Origin: Myxococcota bacterium
GTDB taxonomy: Bacteria; Myxococcota; XYA12-FULL-58-9; JALHOP01
Assembly (NCBI GenBank): GCA_022842935.1
Contig: JALHOP010000002.1
Location: forward strand, 558,001-622,000
DNA: 64,000 nucleotides
Direction: 5' to 3'
In this document: piece by piece, positions 1-8,029 of the stretch
Position numbering within the stretch: the stretch's first letter is position 1
Layout: each line of letters begins with the position of its first letter
Position numbers and translations under genes: made by a program
The notes under the pieces: model-generated
Database searches by the model: none
Told to the model about the DNA's origin: nothing
What the model saw: only the letters and a program-made list of their open reading frames with translations

Positions 1-1340
1 GCCGCCGTCACATAACCAAGCTCGCCGCCAAGATCGAGCGAACGAGCGAGCGAGAGCGCAAGCGGCGGATCAGCGGGCCCCTCGTACACACCCGCGCCAA
101 TGATGAGGCCCGTGGCGTCGTCGCGCACGAGGTAGAGGAACGGGCGATTGGCTTCGAGGACCTGGGGCGGCGCGGGCGCGACCGAGGCAGGGAGCTTACC
201 CGACCAGAACTTCGCGACAGCGCCGCCGCCGATGGTGACGCCGGTCTCGCTGAAACGCATCGTCGCCACTTCGTGACCCGTGCCGGCGAGCTCGACCTTA
301 CGCGAGCCAATGGCGCTGTACGGACCGCGCGTCGCCTCGTTGATCAAGCCACCGTCATGGGAGCGGGCCTCGATATCGATCTTGGGGATGTAGAGCATGC
401 CCTGGTTGGGCTGAAGGCTCGAAAGAAAGCGCTCCATGCCGGAGGGGCTCGCGATGTCGCGCACCAGGTTTTCGATGGGTACCTCTTCGGCGGGCACGAT
501 GCAGATGAACGCCAGATTGTCTTCGAGCTGGAGCCGCGCGGCGCGGTAGTCACCGCTCGCGACCGAGCGGCACGGCAGCTCCCCCGTCATCATGCGAATG
601 GCAACCGACCGACCGTCCGCTTTGACGAACGGGTACTCCGCGATGGTGTCGCCGATCTTGAAGAAGTTGGTCCACAAAGGGTCGAGCGCGACCAGGCTCG
701 AGGGCACGACAGCGCCGCTCGCGAGCGGGTTCTGACCAGCGAGGTTGCGGGCACGACCGTGCGTGCCATTAAACAGCCAGCTGTCGATGCGACCCTGGGC
801 TTGCTCGGGCGCCACGGTCTCGATCTCGGTGCCGAGCTCGGCATGGACGCGCTCGGCAAAGTCCTTGTCGACGACGAACTCGGGGCTCGCCCAGAGCGCG
901 GTACGCACCTTGGCGCGCGACAGGATGTTCTTCACCGCCGCCAGGAATTCGCGATCCGAGACGTCCGCGAGCCCAAGGTCGCTCTTCACCCGCGCGAGCT
1001 CCGGCTCGGTTGCGCCGTGCATGAAGGGTGCAAGGAGGCCGAGCGCGGCGGGTGCCGACAACATCGTGGAGACAGAGCGGCGAGCCGCGGCGTTGACGCT
1101 GGCGAGACGCCGCCAGGTGAGGTCGTTGAGCGTCGCCACCAAGCGATCAACAACCGTGGGCATGACGCGCGTCGCCTCCACCCTCGCGGGCTTGGCTACG
1201 CGTGGCGCGTTCGGCTCGCGCAGGCTTTCCGATCCCACCACTGGGTTGCCGGACGTGCCGATCTGCGTCGGGACAGCCGGCAATGGCCCACATTGGGGAA
1301 GAGGGGTGCCAATACGCGTCGCGGCCATTCGATCCATCAT
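1..1340 (-). CDS. Serpin-family protein, 3' end beyond the window
   Basis: At least 446 residues are visible; no stop occurs before the window edge, so the extreme C-terminus is missing. The serpin signature is clear: ANRPFLYLVRD followed by TGLIIGAGVYEGP, the usual C-terminal serpin strand. Upstream is a reactive-loop-like stretch (FSETGVTIGGGAVAKFW) with the E-x-G hinge and small residues expected of a mobile loop, although the usual Thr/Ala run is imperfect. The N-terminal part (SAPAALGLLAPFMHGAT) matches serpin helices B-C. The start is one of two adjacent ATGs at 1340/1337. No signal peptide is evident, so it may be cytoplasmic. Serpins usually trap serine or cysteine proteases covalently; whether this one is inhibitory cannot be told from sequence. 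Confidence 0.8.
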   Translation of the reverse strand, partial: MMDRMAATRIGTPLPQCGPLPAVPTQIGTSGNPVVGSESLREPNAPRVAKPARVEATRVMPTVVDRLVATLNDLTWRRLASVNAAARRSVSTMLSAPAALGLLAPFMHGATEPELARVKSDLGLADVSDREFLAAVKNILSRAKVRTALWASPEFVVDKDFAERVHAELGTEIETVAPEQAQGRIDSWLFNGTHGRARNLAGQNPLASGAVVPSSLVALDPLWTNFFKIGDTIAEYPFVKADGRSVAIRMMTGELPCRSVASGDYRAARLQLEDNLAFICIVPAEEVPIENLVRDIASPSGMERFLSSLQPNQGMLYIPKIDIEARSHDGGLINEATRGPYSAIGSRKVELAGTGHEVATMRFSETGVTIGGGAVAKFWSGKLPASVAPAPPQVLEANRPFLYLVRDDATGLIIGAGVYEGPADPPLALSLARSLDLGGELGYVTA

Positions 1341-1487
1341 CGGAGCAAGTCCGCTGAAGTTGCGCGGGAAAACGGTTTGCCACGCTGACGCCAGAGCCGC
1401 CGCCGCGTGACGACGTGTATGTACGAAGACCACGACCGATCCCGCGTCCACCAGCGCGCTCGGACCTTGGTGCCAAGGGTGCCCAAA

Positions 1488-2342
1488 ATGGCCAACAGCA
1501 GCGATCTTCGCCTCATTCAGCCCGTAAGCAACGCCAATCGAGGCATCCGCGGAGACGGTACCGACGCCAACGTCTCGCGTCTCGAGCAAGACGAGCGACA
1601 GCACAACATTCGCCGGGACGTGAGCGGCACCCGCGGCACCGACCTCGCGACGAACAATCAGCGCATCAACACCGGGACAACGGGTGCGAGCGCAGGCGCG
1701 GCGGCGGTCAACGCACCGAGCGACGCTTTCGTCACCGAGAGCGCGAGCGCCTGGACCCAGTTCATGGCCGACATGCTGGGAGCGCTCGACATCGCGCTCG
1801 CCGCCCAAGGTGCAGCCGAAGACGGGGCCATCGACAGTAACGAGTGGAACGACATCTTCGGCAAGGCCAGCAAAGACGGGCAGGTGACGCTGCTCGAAAT
1901 CTCGTCGATGTACGCCGGCCTGCAAGACATGCACGACAAGGGCGCCCTCACCGACGACGAGTACAAAGACGGTGTCGGCGCACTCGAGCGCGAGCTCTCC
2001 GCCCGCTATAGCGGCGGCCGTTCGGACGGCCTCGATCAGATGGCTCGTCTCTACGTCAACGTGCTCGCGGGTGGTGAAGGCCTAGCCAACGATGCCACGG
2101 CAGTCACCAACGACCGGCGTCCGACGGCCGAGCGCATCGACCGCAGCGCTCCAGCCGAAGACGTCGAAACACAGGTCATGGCCCGCCGCCGACTCGACGA
2201 CGACGTCGAGGGCGCGGAGCAGCGCGCTCGCCTTAACGTACGCCGCACCGGCGTCAATGATGATCTTGCGACGACCCTCGCCGACATCGGTATCAATCGC
2301 CAGGTCGCCGACGTCGCCGGCCCGCGCCGTGAGATGTTATGA
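1488..2342 (+). CDS. Hypothetical protein with degenerate EF-hand-like loops
   Basis: 284 aa, no known family recognised. The ATG at 1488 is preceded by AAGGGTG; an ORF extension to 1407 reads poorly. The first ~90 residues are polar and Ala/Asn/Arg-rich, probably disordered. A helical core contains EDGAIDSNEW and KDGQVTLLEI, each with the Gly-6, hydrophobic-8 and Glu-12 pattern of an EF-hand loop but lacking most acidic ligands. The C-terminal ~90 residues are charged. The stop overlaps the next gene by 4 bases (ATGA), so the two are cotranscribed, and the neighbour carries a related loop segment. Function unknown; a regulatory or scaffold role is possible. Confidence 0.7.
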   Translation: MANSSDLRLIQPVSNANRGIRGDGTDANVSRLEQDERQHNIRRDVSGTRGTDLATNNQRINTGTTGASAGAAAVNAPSDAFVTESASAWTQFMADMLGALDIALAAQGAAEDGAIDSNEWNDIFGKASKDGQVTLLEISSMYAGLQDMHDKGALTDDEYKDGVGALERELSARYSGGRSDGLDQMARLYVNVLAGGEGLANDATAVTNDRRPTAERIDRSAPAEDVETQVMARRRLDDDVEGAEQRARLNVRRTGVNDDLATTLADIGINRQVADVAGPRREML

Positions 2343-2653
2343 GCGGCTTCACCTTCGACCCGCCGAAGCTCAAGGCATTCGTCGCGCTCCTGCGCGACGG
2401 TAAATCGAGCTCGAAGCGCCGGGCAGAGCTCGGTCGCAAGCTGCTACGCGATGGCCATATCACGCTCGATGAGCTGCGCTACGTGAGCCTCGCCTTCAAG
2501 CAGGCTTATGTGGACGGCATCCTCAACGAAATGGACTACACCGTCGTGTCCGCTTGGCTGCGGGCCTGCGTCGACTCCCTGGTGGTACCACGCCAGCGCA
2601 TGCAACGGCTTCAAGAACGGGGCGGAGCCAGCCTCAACGCGGTGCGGGCGTAG
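2339..2653 (+). CDS. Small protein paralogous to the core of the upstream gene
   Basis: 104 aa, translationally coupled by an ATGA overlap to the preceding gene. It contains RDGHITLDELRYVSLAFKQAY, which aligns with KDGQVTLLEISSMYAGLQDM upstream, and then DGILNEMDYTVVSAW against KGALTDDEYKDGVGAL. The two genes therefore share a roughly 45-residue helical EF-hand-like unit. There is no signal peptide or membrane segment. The product may interact with its neighbour; no function can be assigned. Confidence 0.65.
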   Translation: MSGFTFDPPKLKAFVALLRDGKSSSKRRAELGRKLLRDGHITLDELRYVSLAFKQAYVDGILNEMDYTVVSAWLRACVDSLVVPRQRMQRLQERGGASLNAVRA

Positions 2654-2725
2654 CACGTCGGGCCGAAAGTGCTCAGCCCGGATAGAAGGGCGCGAGCGGT
2701 GGGTGGCTCGTAAACGTTGTTCGCC

Positions 2726-3628
2726 TTAGAACAACGGTATCTCAGAAACCTCGATCGCAATGACGTCGACCGCGCCAGTCGCGGTATCTTCGACTGAGGT
2801 GCCATCGCGGATGACGACCATCGGCACCAGTGAACGTCCACCGCCTAGGTTGACGATGAACTCGGTCGTCTGCACGACGCCAACGCCGTTGACGGGCGTA
2901 AGCGCGGTCGCCCCGGAAACCGAGAAACCGTCATCGATGTTCACACCACCGTCGAGGTCGAGAGCTTCGGCGAAGAGAACCCACGCCACGTCGCCCGATA
3001 CCGCCGTTTGCGGCGTCCAGTAGATGCGCACACGACGCTGGTTTCCGGTGGAGTCGGCGGCGATGGGCAACGTGAACGCGACACGCGCCTGCGGAGAAAG
3101 AGAATCCGGCAAGCGCACCACGGAAACTGACGAACCGCGTATTTCTCGCGTTGCACCAAACAACAACGCCATCGCGTCCGGGCTCACGAGCTGAATCGTC
3201 CGGAAACCAACAGCGGCAGCGGTCACACTGCCTGCTTGCAACTGGTCGGAGCCCACTGCCCCAAAGGCAATCTGTGTGGCTCCAATCGCCCCAGCGGCGA
3301 CCTTCGAGCTATCGATCGCCCCGTTAGCAAGCTTCGCGGCGGTCACTGCGCCGTCTTGCAGGAGGTCGCTCGCAACGCTACCGAGAGAAAGCTTCGCCCC
3401 AGAGAGTGATCGGTCGCTGAGCTTAGCGCCGCTGATGCTGTTGTCAGCGACATTCGCGTTGGAGAGTTGATCGGTCATCCCCGCGAACGTCGTCGCTCCG
3501 GGGGCACCAGCCGAGCCTTGGGCTCCGGGAGGCCCGGCTGGACCAACCTGCCCGGCGTCACCGTCCGAGCCAGAGCAGCCAACCATTGCGAGAAAGAGCA
3601 CCGCTACGAGAACGCTGGTGGATCGCAT
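2726..3628 (-). CDS. Lipoprotein with collagen-like and pseudo-repeat stalk
   Basis: 300 aa. Start ATG 3628 gives MRSTSVLVAVLFLAMVGCSG, a lipoprotein signal with lipobox MVGC; the longer ORF would bury it. After the Cys comes a short collagen-like Gly-X-Y run (GPAGPPGAQGSAGAPG), then about eight degenerate repeats of the form A(V/I)xxxKLxxGA(I/V) (residues ~45-135), a pattern typical of fibrous surface or phage tail-fibre stalks. The last ~150 residues look like a beta-sandwich head. It is predicted to be membrane-anchored and exposed. It is convergent with the gene pair ending at 2653 and divergent from the metzincin gene at 3757. Confidence 0.75.
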   Translation of the reverse strand: MRSTSVLVAVLFLAMVGCSGSDGDAGQVGPAGPPGAQGSAGAPGATTFAGMTDQLSNANVADNSISGAKLSDRSLSGAKLSLGSVASDLLQDGAVTAAKLANGAIDSSKVAAGAIGATQIAFGAVGSDQLQAGSVTAAAVGFRTIQLVSPDAMALLFGATREIRGSSVSVVRLPDSLSPQARVAFTLPIAADSTGNQRRVRIYWTPQTAVSGDVAWVLFAEALDLDGGVNIDDGFSVSGATALTPVNGVGVVQTTEFIVNLGGGRSLVPMVVIRDGTSVEDTATGAVDVIAIEVSEIPLF

Positions 3629-3756
3629 GTGTCGGAAAAGTAGTCGCAAGCAAGAGCGTCGGTCAACGTACTGCACCGGCGTCAACGATCGGCGTCGCAA
3701 CGCGCGCCGCAGGAGCTCGGCCCAGATGGAAGCTGCGGCCGTGAGTTTACCGTGTT

Positions 3757-6700
3757 ATGGCGGCGACGATGGTAACGCTCGTCATGGCCGCGCAACTCGT
3801 GATCGCATCGTGCCCGACTCCAACGTTCGCGACGCAATCGCCGGTCGCGATGCCGACGCCCGGTTCGCCCCGCGACTTCGTGGCAACAGACTTTACCAAC
3901 GACGGGCTCGACGACCTCGCCATTGCCATGAGCACCGGCAACCATGGTGCGCTCGTACGGCTACGTAGCCTCGGCAACGGCGCCTTCGACATGAGCGGTG
4001 GACCGCAGTCGATGGTGACCGGCTTGGCCGCTCCGAGCACCAGCATCGCAGTCGGCTACTTCAACGCAGACGCGGCACCAGACTTCGCGATCGGTTCGAC
4101 GTCGGGTATCGGGTTGTGGTTCACGAACGTCGGGGGCAGCATTGGTCCCGGCGGCCTGCTGTTTTCGGGATACCGCATCAGCGACGTTGCGGTGAGCGAC
4201 TGGGACGAGGACAGGCGCCCCGACATCGTCGCTGCCTTTGGCGAGCCCCGAGTCCGAGTCATCAAGAACCTCAACACGGCGGGTAGCTTCAGCGAGGCCT
4301 TCCTGCTCTTTGACAGCAATCTGCTCGCCGACCCCAAGATTGCCGTAGCGGATCTGCATGGGGCTGGCATCCCGCAGATCGTATCGGCGAGCTTTACCCA
4401 AGACTGGCTTGCCCACACGCGAAGCTCTCCACGCGTACTGGCGACTTATGCCAACCCTTGGTCGCCTCTCCTTCGCGATGCGGACTTGGATGGCAATATC
4501 GATGTCATCGTGTCCTATCCGAATGACCACACCATTCGTATGTGGCGCGGAGGCTACGCACCGCGGTCGGTCGGGGCAACGTTCGCCATTCCAGGCTTCC
4601 TCGATGAAGTCCCGGCGATCGATCTCGACGCGATGACTGGAGTCGCAACGATGCCGTACGACACCGCTATCGCGGATGTCACCGGGGACGGCCAACTTGA
4701 CTTAATCGTGGTCGATCCACTCGCGGACGCCCTTTGGATCTTGATGGGGAGCGGCAGTGGCTTTTCGTCCGTTGCGCGCTTCGCGACCGGCGCAACTCCG
4801 GTCGGCGTCTTGGTCGGCCGCTTCAACGCCGACGGAGCCCCCGACATCGCCGTGCTCGACGAAAGCGAGGGCGTCCGCGTCTTCATCAACACGTGTTTTG
4901 CCCCGGCCACGAACCTCGCCATCGCAGGCATGGAAGTGACGCAGGTCATTCAGAACCTCACCAACGACGTGCGCTTGGTTGCGGGACAACGGACGTTCGT
5001 TCGCGTTTATGCCGTCTCCTCCGCGGCGCCGGCCACCGTCACCGCGACTCTTCGCGGGGCGAACGGAGCCGGTGTGCCCTTCGAGCGCGTGCTCAAGCCG
5101 TTGAATCCAGGCCTGGTCGGCTTGGTCGACACGCGGGTGGCGCGCCGTCATCTGACCCAGGGGTTCGTGTTCGAGCTACCGCCAGAATGGACAGTAGCGG
5201 GCGACCTCGCGCTCAGCGCCGAGATCAACCCCGACCATCGGACGGCCGAGCCACTCTACAGTGACAACGTCCGCGACGACGTCGTGCAGTTCGTGACGAG
5301 CCCGCCCGTCAAGATCGAACTGGTGCGCTTTGGCTACCAGAGCAAGTTCGGTGAAATCCTGCCGAGCGACGAGGACCTCGCCCGCACCGAGTCGATGCTG
5401 CGGCGCGTGCTGCCGGCGGAGCGCTTCGTCGTGACGACGTCGACGTTCCACAGCGCGACCGTGTTCAGCTGGGCCGACACCCCGGAGACGATCTTCGTCG
5501 GCAGTGCGCCGGATGCAATCGATGTCCGCGACGACTTCATGAGAGCTACGGCGGGGATGCGCCGCTCCGGCGTCCTCTACCTTGTGATGACGGGCCGCGA
5601 GCACATGGGCGGTGTCGTCGATAGCATCCCGGGACGCATCGCGGTGGCGGGCGCGCGTGGAAACGGTGAGATCGCCACGCACGAGCTCGGCCACATCATG
5701 GGACGAAGACACGTCGCCTGCACCGGGGGCGAGGCCATCCCCGACCAGTCGTATCCGTATCCGGGCGGCACGATCGGCGGACCGGATCGAGCCAACCCAG
5801 CCTTCGTTGGCCTCGACCACGGCGATGCGAGTTTGATCCCAGCGGTGCCAACGCGGTCGATTTGGCCTGAGCTGGGCCCACAGGGCGGCGGCACCAGCAC
5901 GGTGGTGGGCGACGTCATGAGCTACTGCCACCCGAAGTGGCCGTCCGACTACACATACACCGCCATCGCAAACGCGTTCGACGCGATCTTTCCGCTCGCC
6001 GACCCCCGCGGCGACTTCCTCGCAGTGCATGGCACCATCGATGGCGACGAGAAGACCGCGCACTTCGAAGCAACCCGGGTCGATCAAGCGAGCTTTATCC
6101 CGGAGCGCAAGCCCGGCGCATTCAGCCTGCGCTTGTTCGGTGAGAACAACGAGGTCCTCGCCGACTACCCCTTCACGCCTTCCCCGCGCCAAGAAGTGAT
6201 CGAGGAGCTGGCCTTCGAGCTCATCGTCGACTTCGTACCAGGTACACGTGCGGTGGCCGTGGTTGGGGCGCACGGTGCAACCCTCGGCTATCTTGCGGTT
6301 AGCGCTTCGGTACCGACGCTCGAGGCATGGACGGAAGGCACTCTTGGTGCTGGCCCGCTGACCATCCATTGGCATGGGGACGACGCGGATGGTGACGCAC
6401 TCACCGCCGACGCGCTCTACAGCGTCGACGGCGGCGAGTCGTGGCGGGTCATCACCGCTGGCAATGAAGCCAAGAGCTTCGTGGTCGACGACCGGGACCT
6501 CGCGAGCACCCTGCGTGAGAAGACGGGAATCTTACGTGTGCGAGTCCGCGATAGCATCCATACGCGATATGTCGACGTCGGGTTGGGCCTTTGGACACCA
6601 GGATCTCCGCCACGCGTGCGCATCACGAGCCCGTTCGCGGACAGCAGGTTCGCACAAGGACAGACCTTGATGCTCGCGGCCCTCGCAAGCGACAGCGACG

Positions 6701-7176
6701 ACGGGACGCTCCCGGGTGCGGCGGTCACATGGACTTCGAGCCGCGACGGAGTCCTCGGGAGGGGAGCGACGCTTGCTCCCCTGCTCAGCCAAGGCACGCA
6801 TGTCATCACCGCACGTGCGACCGATCGCGACGGAAACACTGCGGTGACATCGACAACGGTTCACGTAAGTCGATTCGCCCCCAGCGCCCCTCCGCCCAAG
6901 GCGATAGCCATCGGTCCGGCGGTCGCACGACTCGGTGAGAGCTTGATGGTCGATGGTACCAAGACCCGCGGGAACGGCGAGGAGCCAACGCGGTACTACT
7001 GGGAGCTCATCGCAGCGCCGAGTGTTGGCCTTCAAGGCCGACCGTACCTCGATCAAGACGCCAAAGGGTACGCGTGGTTCACGCCGCGGCTTCCTGGAAC
7101 CTACCACGTGCGCTTGTCAGCCAGCACGTCGACCGGGACAACGACTTCGGATGTGGTCATCAAGGTGAATGACTAA
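3757..7176 (+). CDS. FG-GAP/VCBS-repeat metzincin metalloprotease
   Basis: 1139 aa, secreted or lipoprotein: the N-terminus AQLVIASC could be a lipobox, although the n-region has no basic residues. Residues ~40-370 hold FG-GAP/VCBS repeats with D-x-D-x-D Ca-binding motifs (TNDGLDDLA, DWDEDRRPDI, DLDGNIDVI, NADGAPDIA), the beta-propeller type. At about residue 642 is HELGHIMGRRH, the metzincin HExxHxxGxxH zinc site, with a Met-turn VMSYC ~80 residues later, so the peptidase is complete. The C-terminal ~350 residues are Ig/PKD-like beta domains (DDADGDALTADALYSVDGG). The role is probably extracellular proteolysis or adhesion; substrate unknown. Confidence 0.85.
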   Translation: MAATMVTLVMAAQLVIASCPTPTFATQSPVAMPTPGSPRDFVATDFTNDGLDDLAIAMSTGNHGALVRLRSLGNGAFDMSGGPQSMVTGLAAPSTSIAVGYFNADAAPDFAIGSTSGIGLWFTNVGGSIGPGGLLFSGYRISDVAVSDWDEDRRPDIVAAFGEPRVRVIKNLNTAGSFSEAFLLFDSNLLADPKIAVADLHGAGIPQIVSASFTQDWLAHTRSSPRVLATYANPWSPLLRDADLDGNIDVIVSYPNDHTIRMWRGGYAPRSVGATFAIPGFLDEVPAIDLDAMTGVATMPYDTAIADVTGDGQLDLIVVDPLADALWILMGSGSGFSSVARFATGATPVGVLVGRFNADGAPDIAVLDESEGVRVFINTCFAPATNLAIAGMEVTQVIQNLTNDVRLVAGQRTFVRVYAVSSAAPATVTATLRGANGAGVPFERVLKPLNPGLVGLVDTRVARRHLTQGFVFELPPEWTVAGDLALSAEINPDHRTAEPLYSDNVRDDVVQFVTSPPVKIELVRFGYQSKFGEILPSDEDLARTESMLRRVLPAERFVVTTSTFHSATVFSWADTPETIFVGSAPDAIDVRDDFMRATAGMRRSGVLYLVMTGREHMGGVVDSIPGRIAVAGARGNGEIATHELGHIMGRRHVACTGGEAIPDQSYPYPGGTIGGPDRANPAFVGLDHGDASLIPAVPTRSIWPELGPQGGGTSTVVGDVMSYCHPKWPSDYTYTAIANAFDAIFPLADPRGDFLAVHGTIDGDEKTAHFEATRVDQASFIPERKPGAFSLRLFGENNEVLADYPFTPSPRQEVIEELAFELIVDFVPGTRAVAVVGAHGATLGYLAVSASVPTLEAWTEGTLGAGPLTIHWHGDDADGDALTADALYSVDGGESWRVITAGNEAKSFVVDDRDLASTLREKTGILRVRVRDSIHTRYVDVGLGLWTPGSPPRVRITSPFADSRFAQGQTLMLAALASDSDDGTLPGAAVTWTSSRDGVLGRGATLAPLLSQGTHVITARATDRDGNTAVTSTTVHVSRFAPSAPPPKAIAIGPAVARLGESLMVDGTKTRGNGEEPTRYYWELIAAPSVGLQGRPYLDQDAKGYAWFTPRLPGTYHVRLSASTSTGTTTSDVVIKVND

Positions 7177-7184
7177 CACGGTCT

Positions 7185-7198
7185 GTCGCCATTGCGAC
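7185..7198. terminator. Short bidirectional hairpin between convergent genes
   Basis: GTCGC-CATT-GCGAC forms a 5-bp stem with a tetraloop in the 27-bp gap between the converging stops at 7176 and 7204. There is no T-run, so efficiency is uncertain. Confidence 0.35.
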
Positions 7199-7203
7199 GC
7201 TGA

Positions 7204-7914
7204 CTAGTCCGCTTCAGCGGTCGTGAGGTCCAGGTCGCGCAGGCATGGACCGGTCGCGAGCTCGGGTCCAGGAGCTGGCAAGCATGCGGCCTCGCAGTTT
7301 TGCGCTTCGAGCACGCCGCAGACTCGCGTTCCGGCCGAACACGTCGGCAGATAGAAGACCTGCTTTGCGGCAGTACCCGTTTCGGGATGCGAGGGACAAT
7401 CGCAGCTTGCGTACCGACAGTCGGAGTCGGACTGACAGCTCGCACCGAGCGGCAGCAGACACGAACCGATGACGCCGATTTCGACGTCGATCTGCCCAGC
7501 GCCAGCAACGACAGTCACCTGCCGTGCGTTACCGCGCCGCAGAACTGGAGTACCCGTGCTACCACCGCTGAAGCCTGCCCAATCGTCCTCGTCCAGCTCA
7601 CCGTCGCCGTCGAGGTCAAGCGCGGCGCCAACGGCGTAGACGCCATCGGGCAGGCCGCTGATAGCGAATGCGATGCTGTCACCATCGGTCACCTCCGTGC
7701 TCCGCGACGTCGCGTACGCCTGCGCGATCAGCGTCAACGTGAGGCGTCGGTCAATCCCGATTATACCGGGAAAGCGGATCCGTCCCTGAATCGTTCCCTT
7801 TCCTCCAGCGGCAACCCCAACAGCGTCGGTCATGCTCACCGTCTCGGGTCTCTCACCGTCCTCGACGCAGCCGACGGAAAGCAGAGCAACAGCGACCAAG
7901 TAGCGGGAGATCAT
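7204..7914 (-). CDS. Cysteine-rich lipoprotein with one EF-hand loop
   Basis: 236 aa. ATG 7914 gives MISRYLVAVALLSVGCVEDG, a lipoprotein signal with lipobox LSVGC. A beta-rich carboxypeptidase-regulatory-like part follows (IQGRIRFPG ... SGLPDGVYAVGAALDLDGDGELDEDDW), in which DLDGDGELDEDD is a canonical 12-residue Ca-binding loop. The last third has ten or more cysteines in a compact pattern (CQSDSDCRYASCDC) common in myxobacterial secreted proteins. Its start faces the giant lipoprotein at 8030. It is probably an exported surface protein; function unknown. Confidence 0.75.
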   Translation of the reverse strand: MISRYLVAVALLSVGCVEDGERPETVSMTDAVGVAAGGKGTIQGRIRFPGIIGIDRRLTLTLIAQAYATSRSTEVTDGDSIAFAISGLPDGVYAVGAALDLDGDGELDEDDWAGFSGGSTGTPVLRRGNARQVTVVAGAGQIDVEIGVIGSCLLPLGASCQSDSDCRYASCDCPSHPETGTAAKQVFYLPTCSAGTRVCGVLEAQNCEAACLPAPGPELATGPCLRDLDLTTAEAD

Positions 7915-8029
7915 GCAAGCATCAGAAAAGGTGTTCGGAGACGAAGTCAATCGCGCCGCAAGCTTTAAGATTTCCCCTGGCGTCCAAGGGCCGAGTTACT
8001 ACACTTTGGCCGCCTCATCTCGTCAAAGG

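Noticed and set aside
273-1388. 371-residue plus-strand frame opposite the serpin
   Set aside because: The minus strand has the serpin signature; the plus-strand product is Arg/Gly/Ala shadow sequence.
5176-6375. 399-residue minus-strand frame in the metzincin gene
   Set aside because: Antisense to the zinc-protease domain; no recognisable domain.
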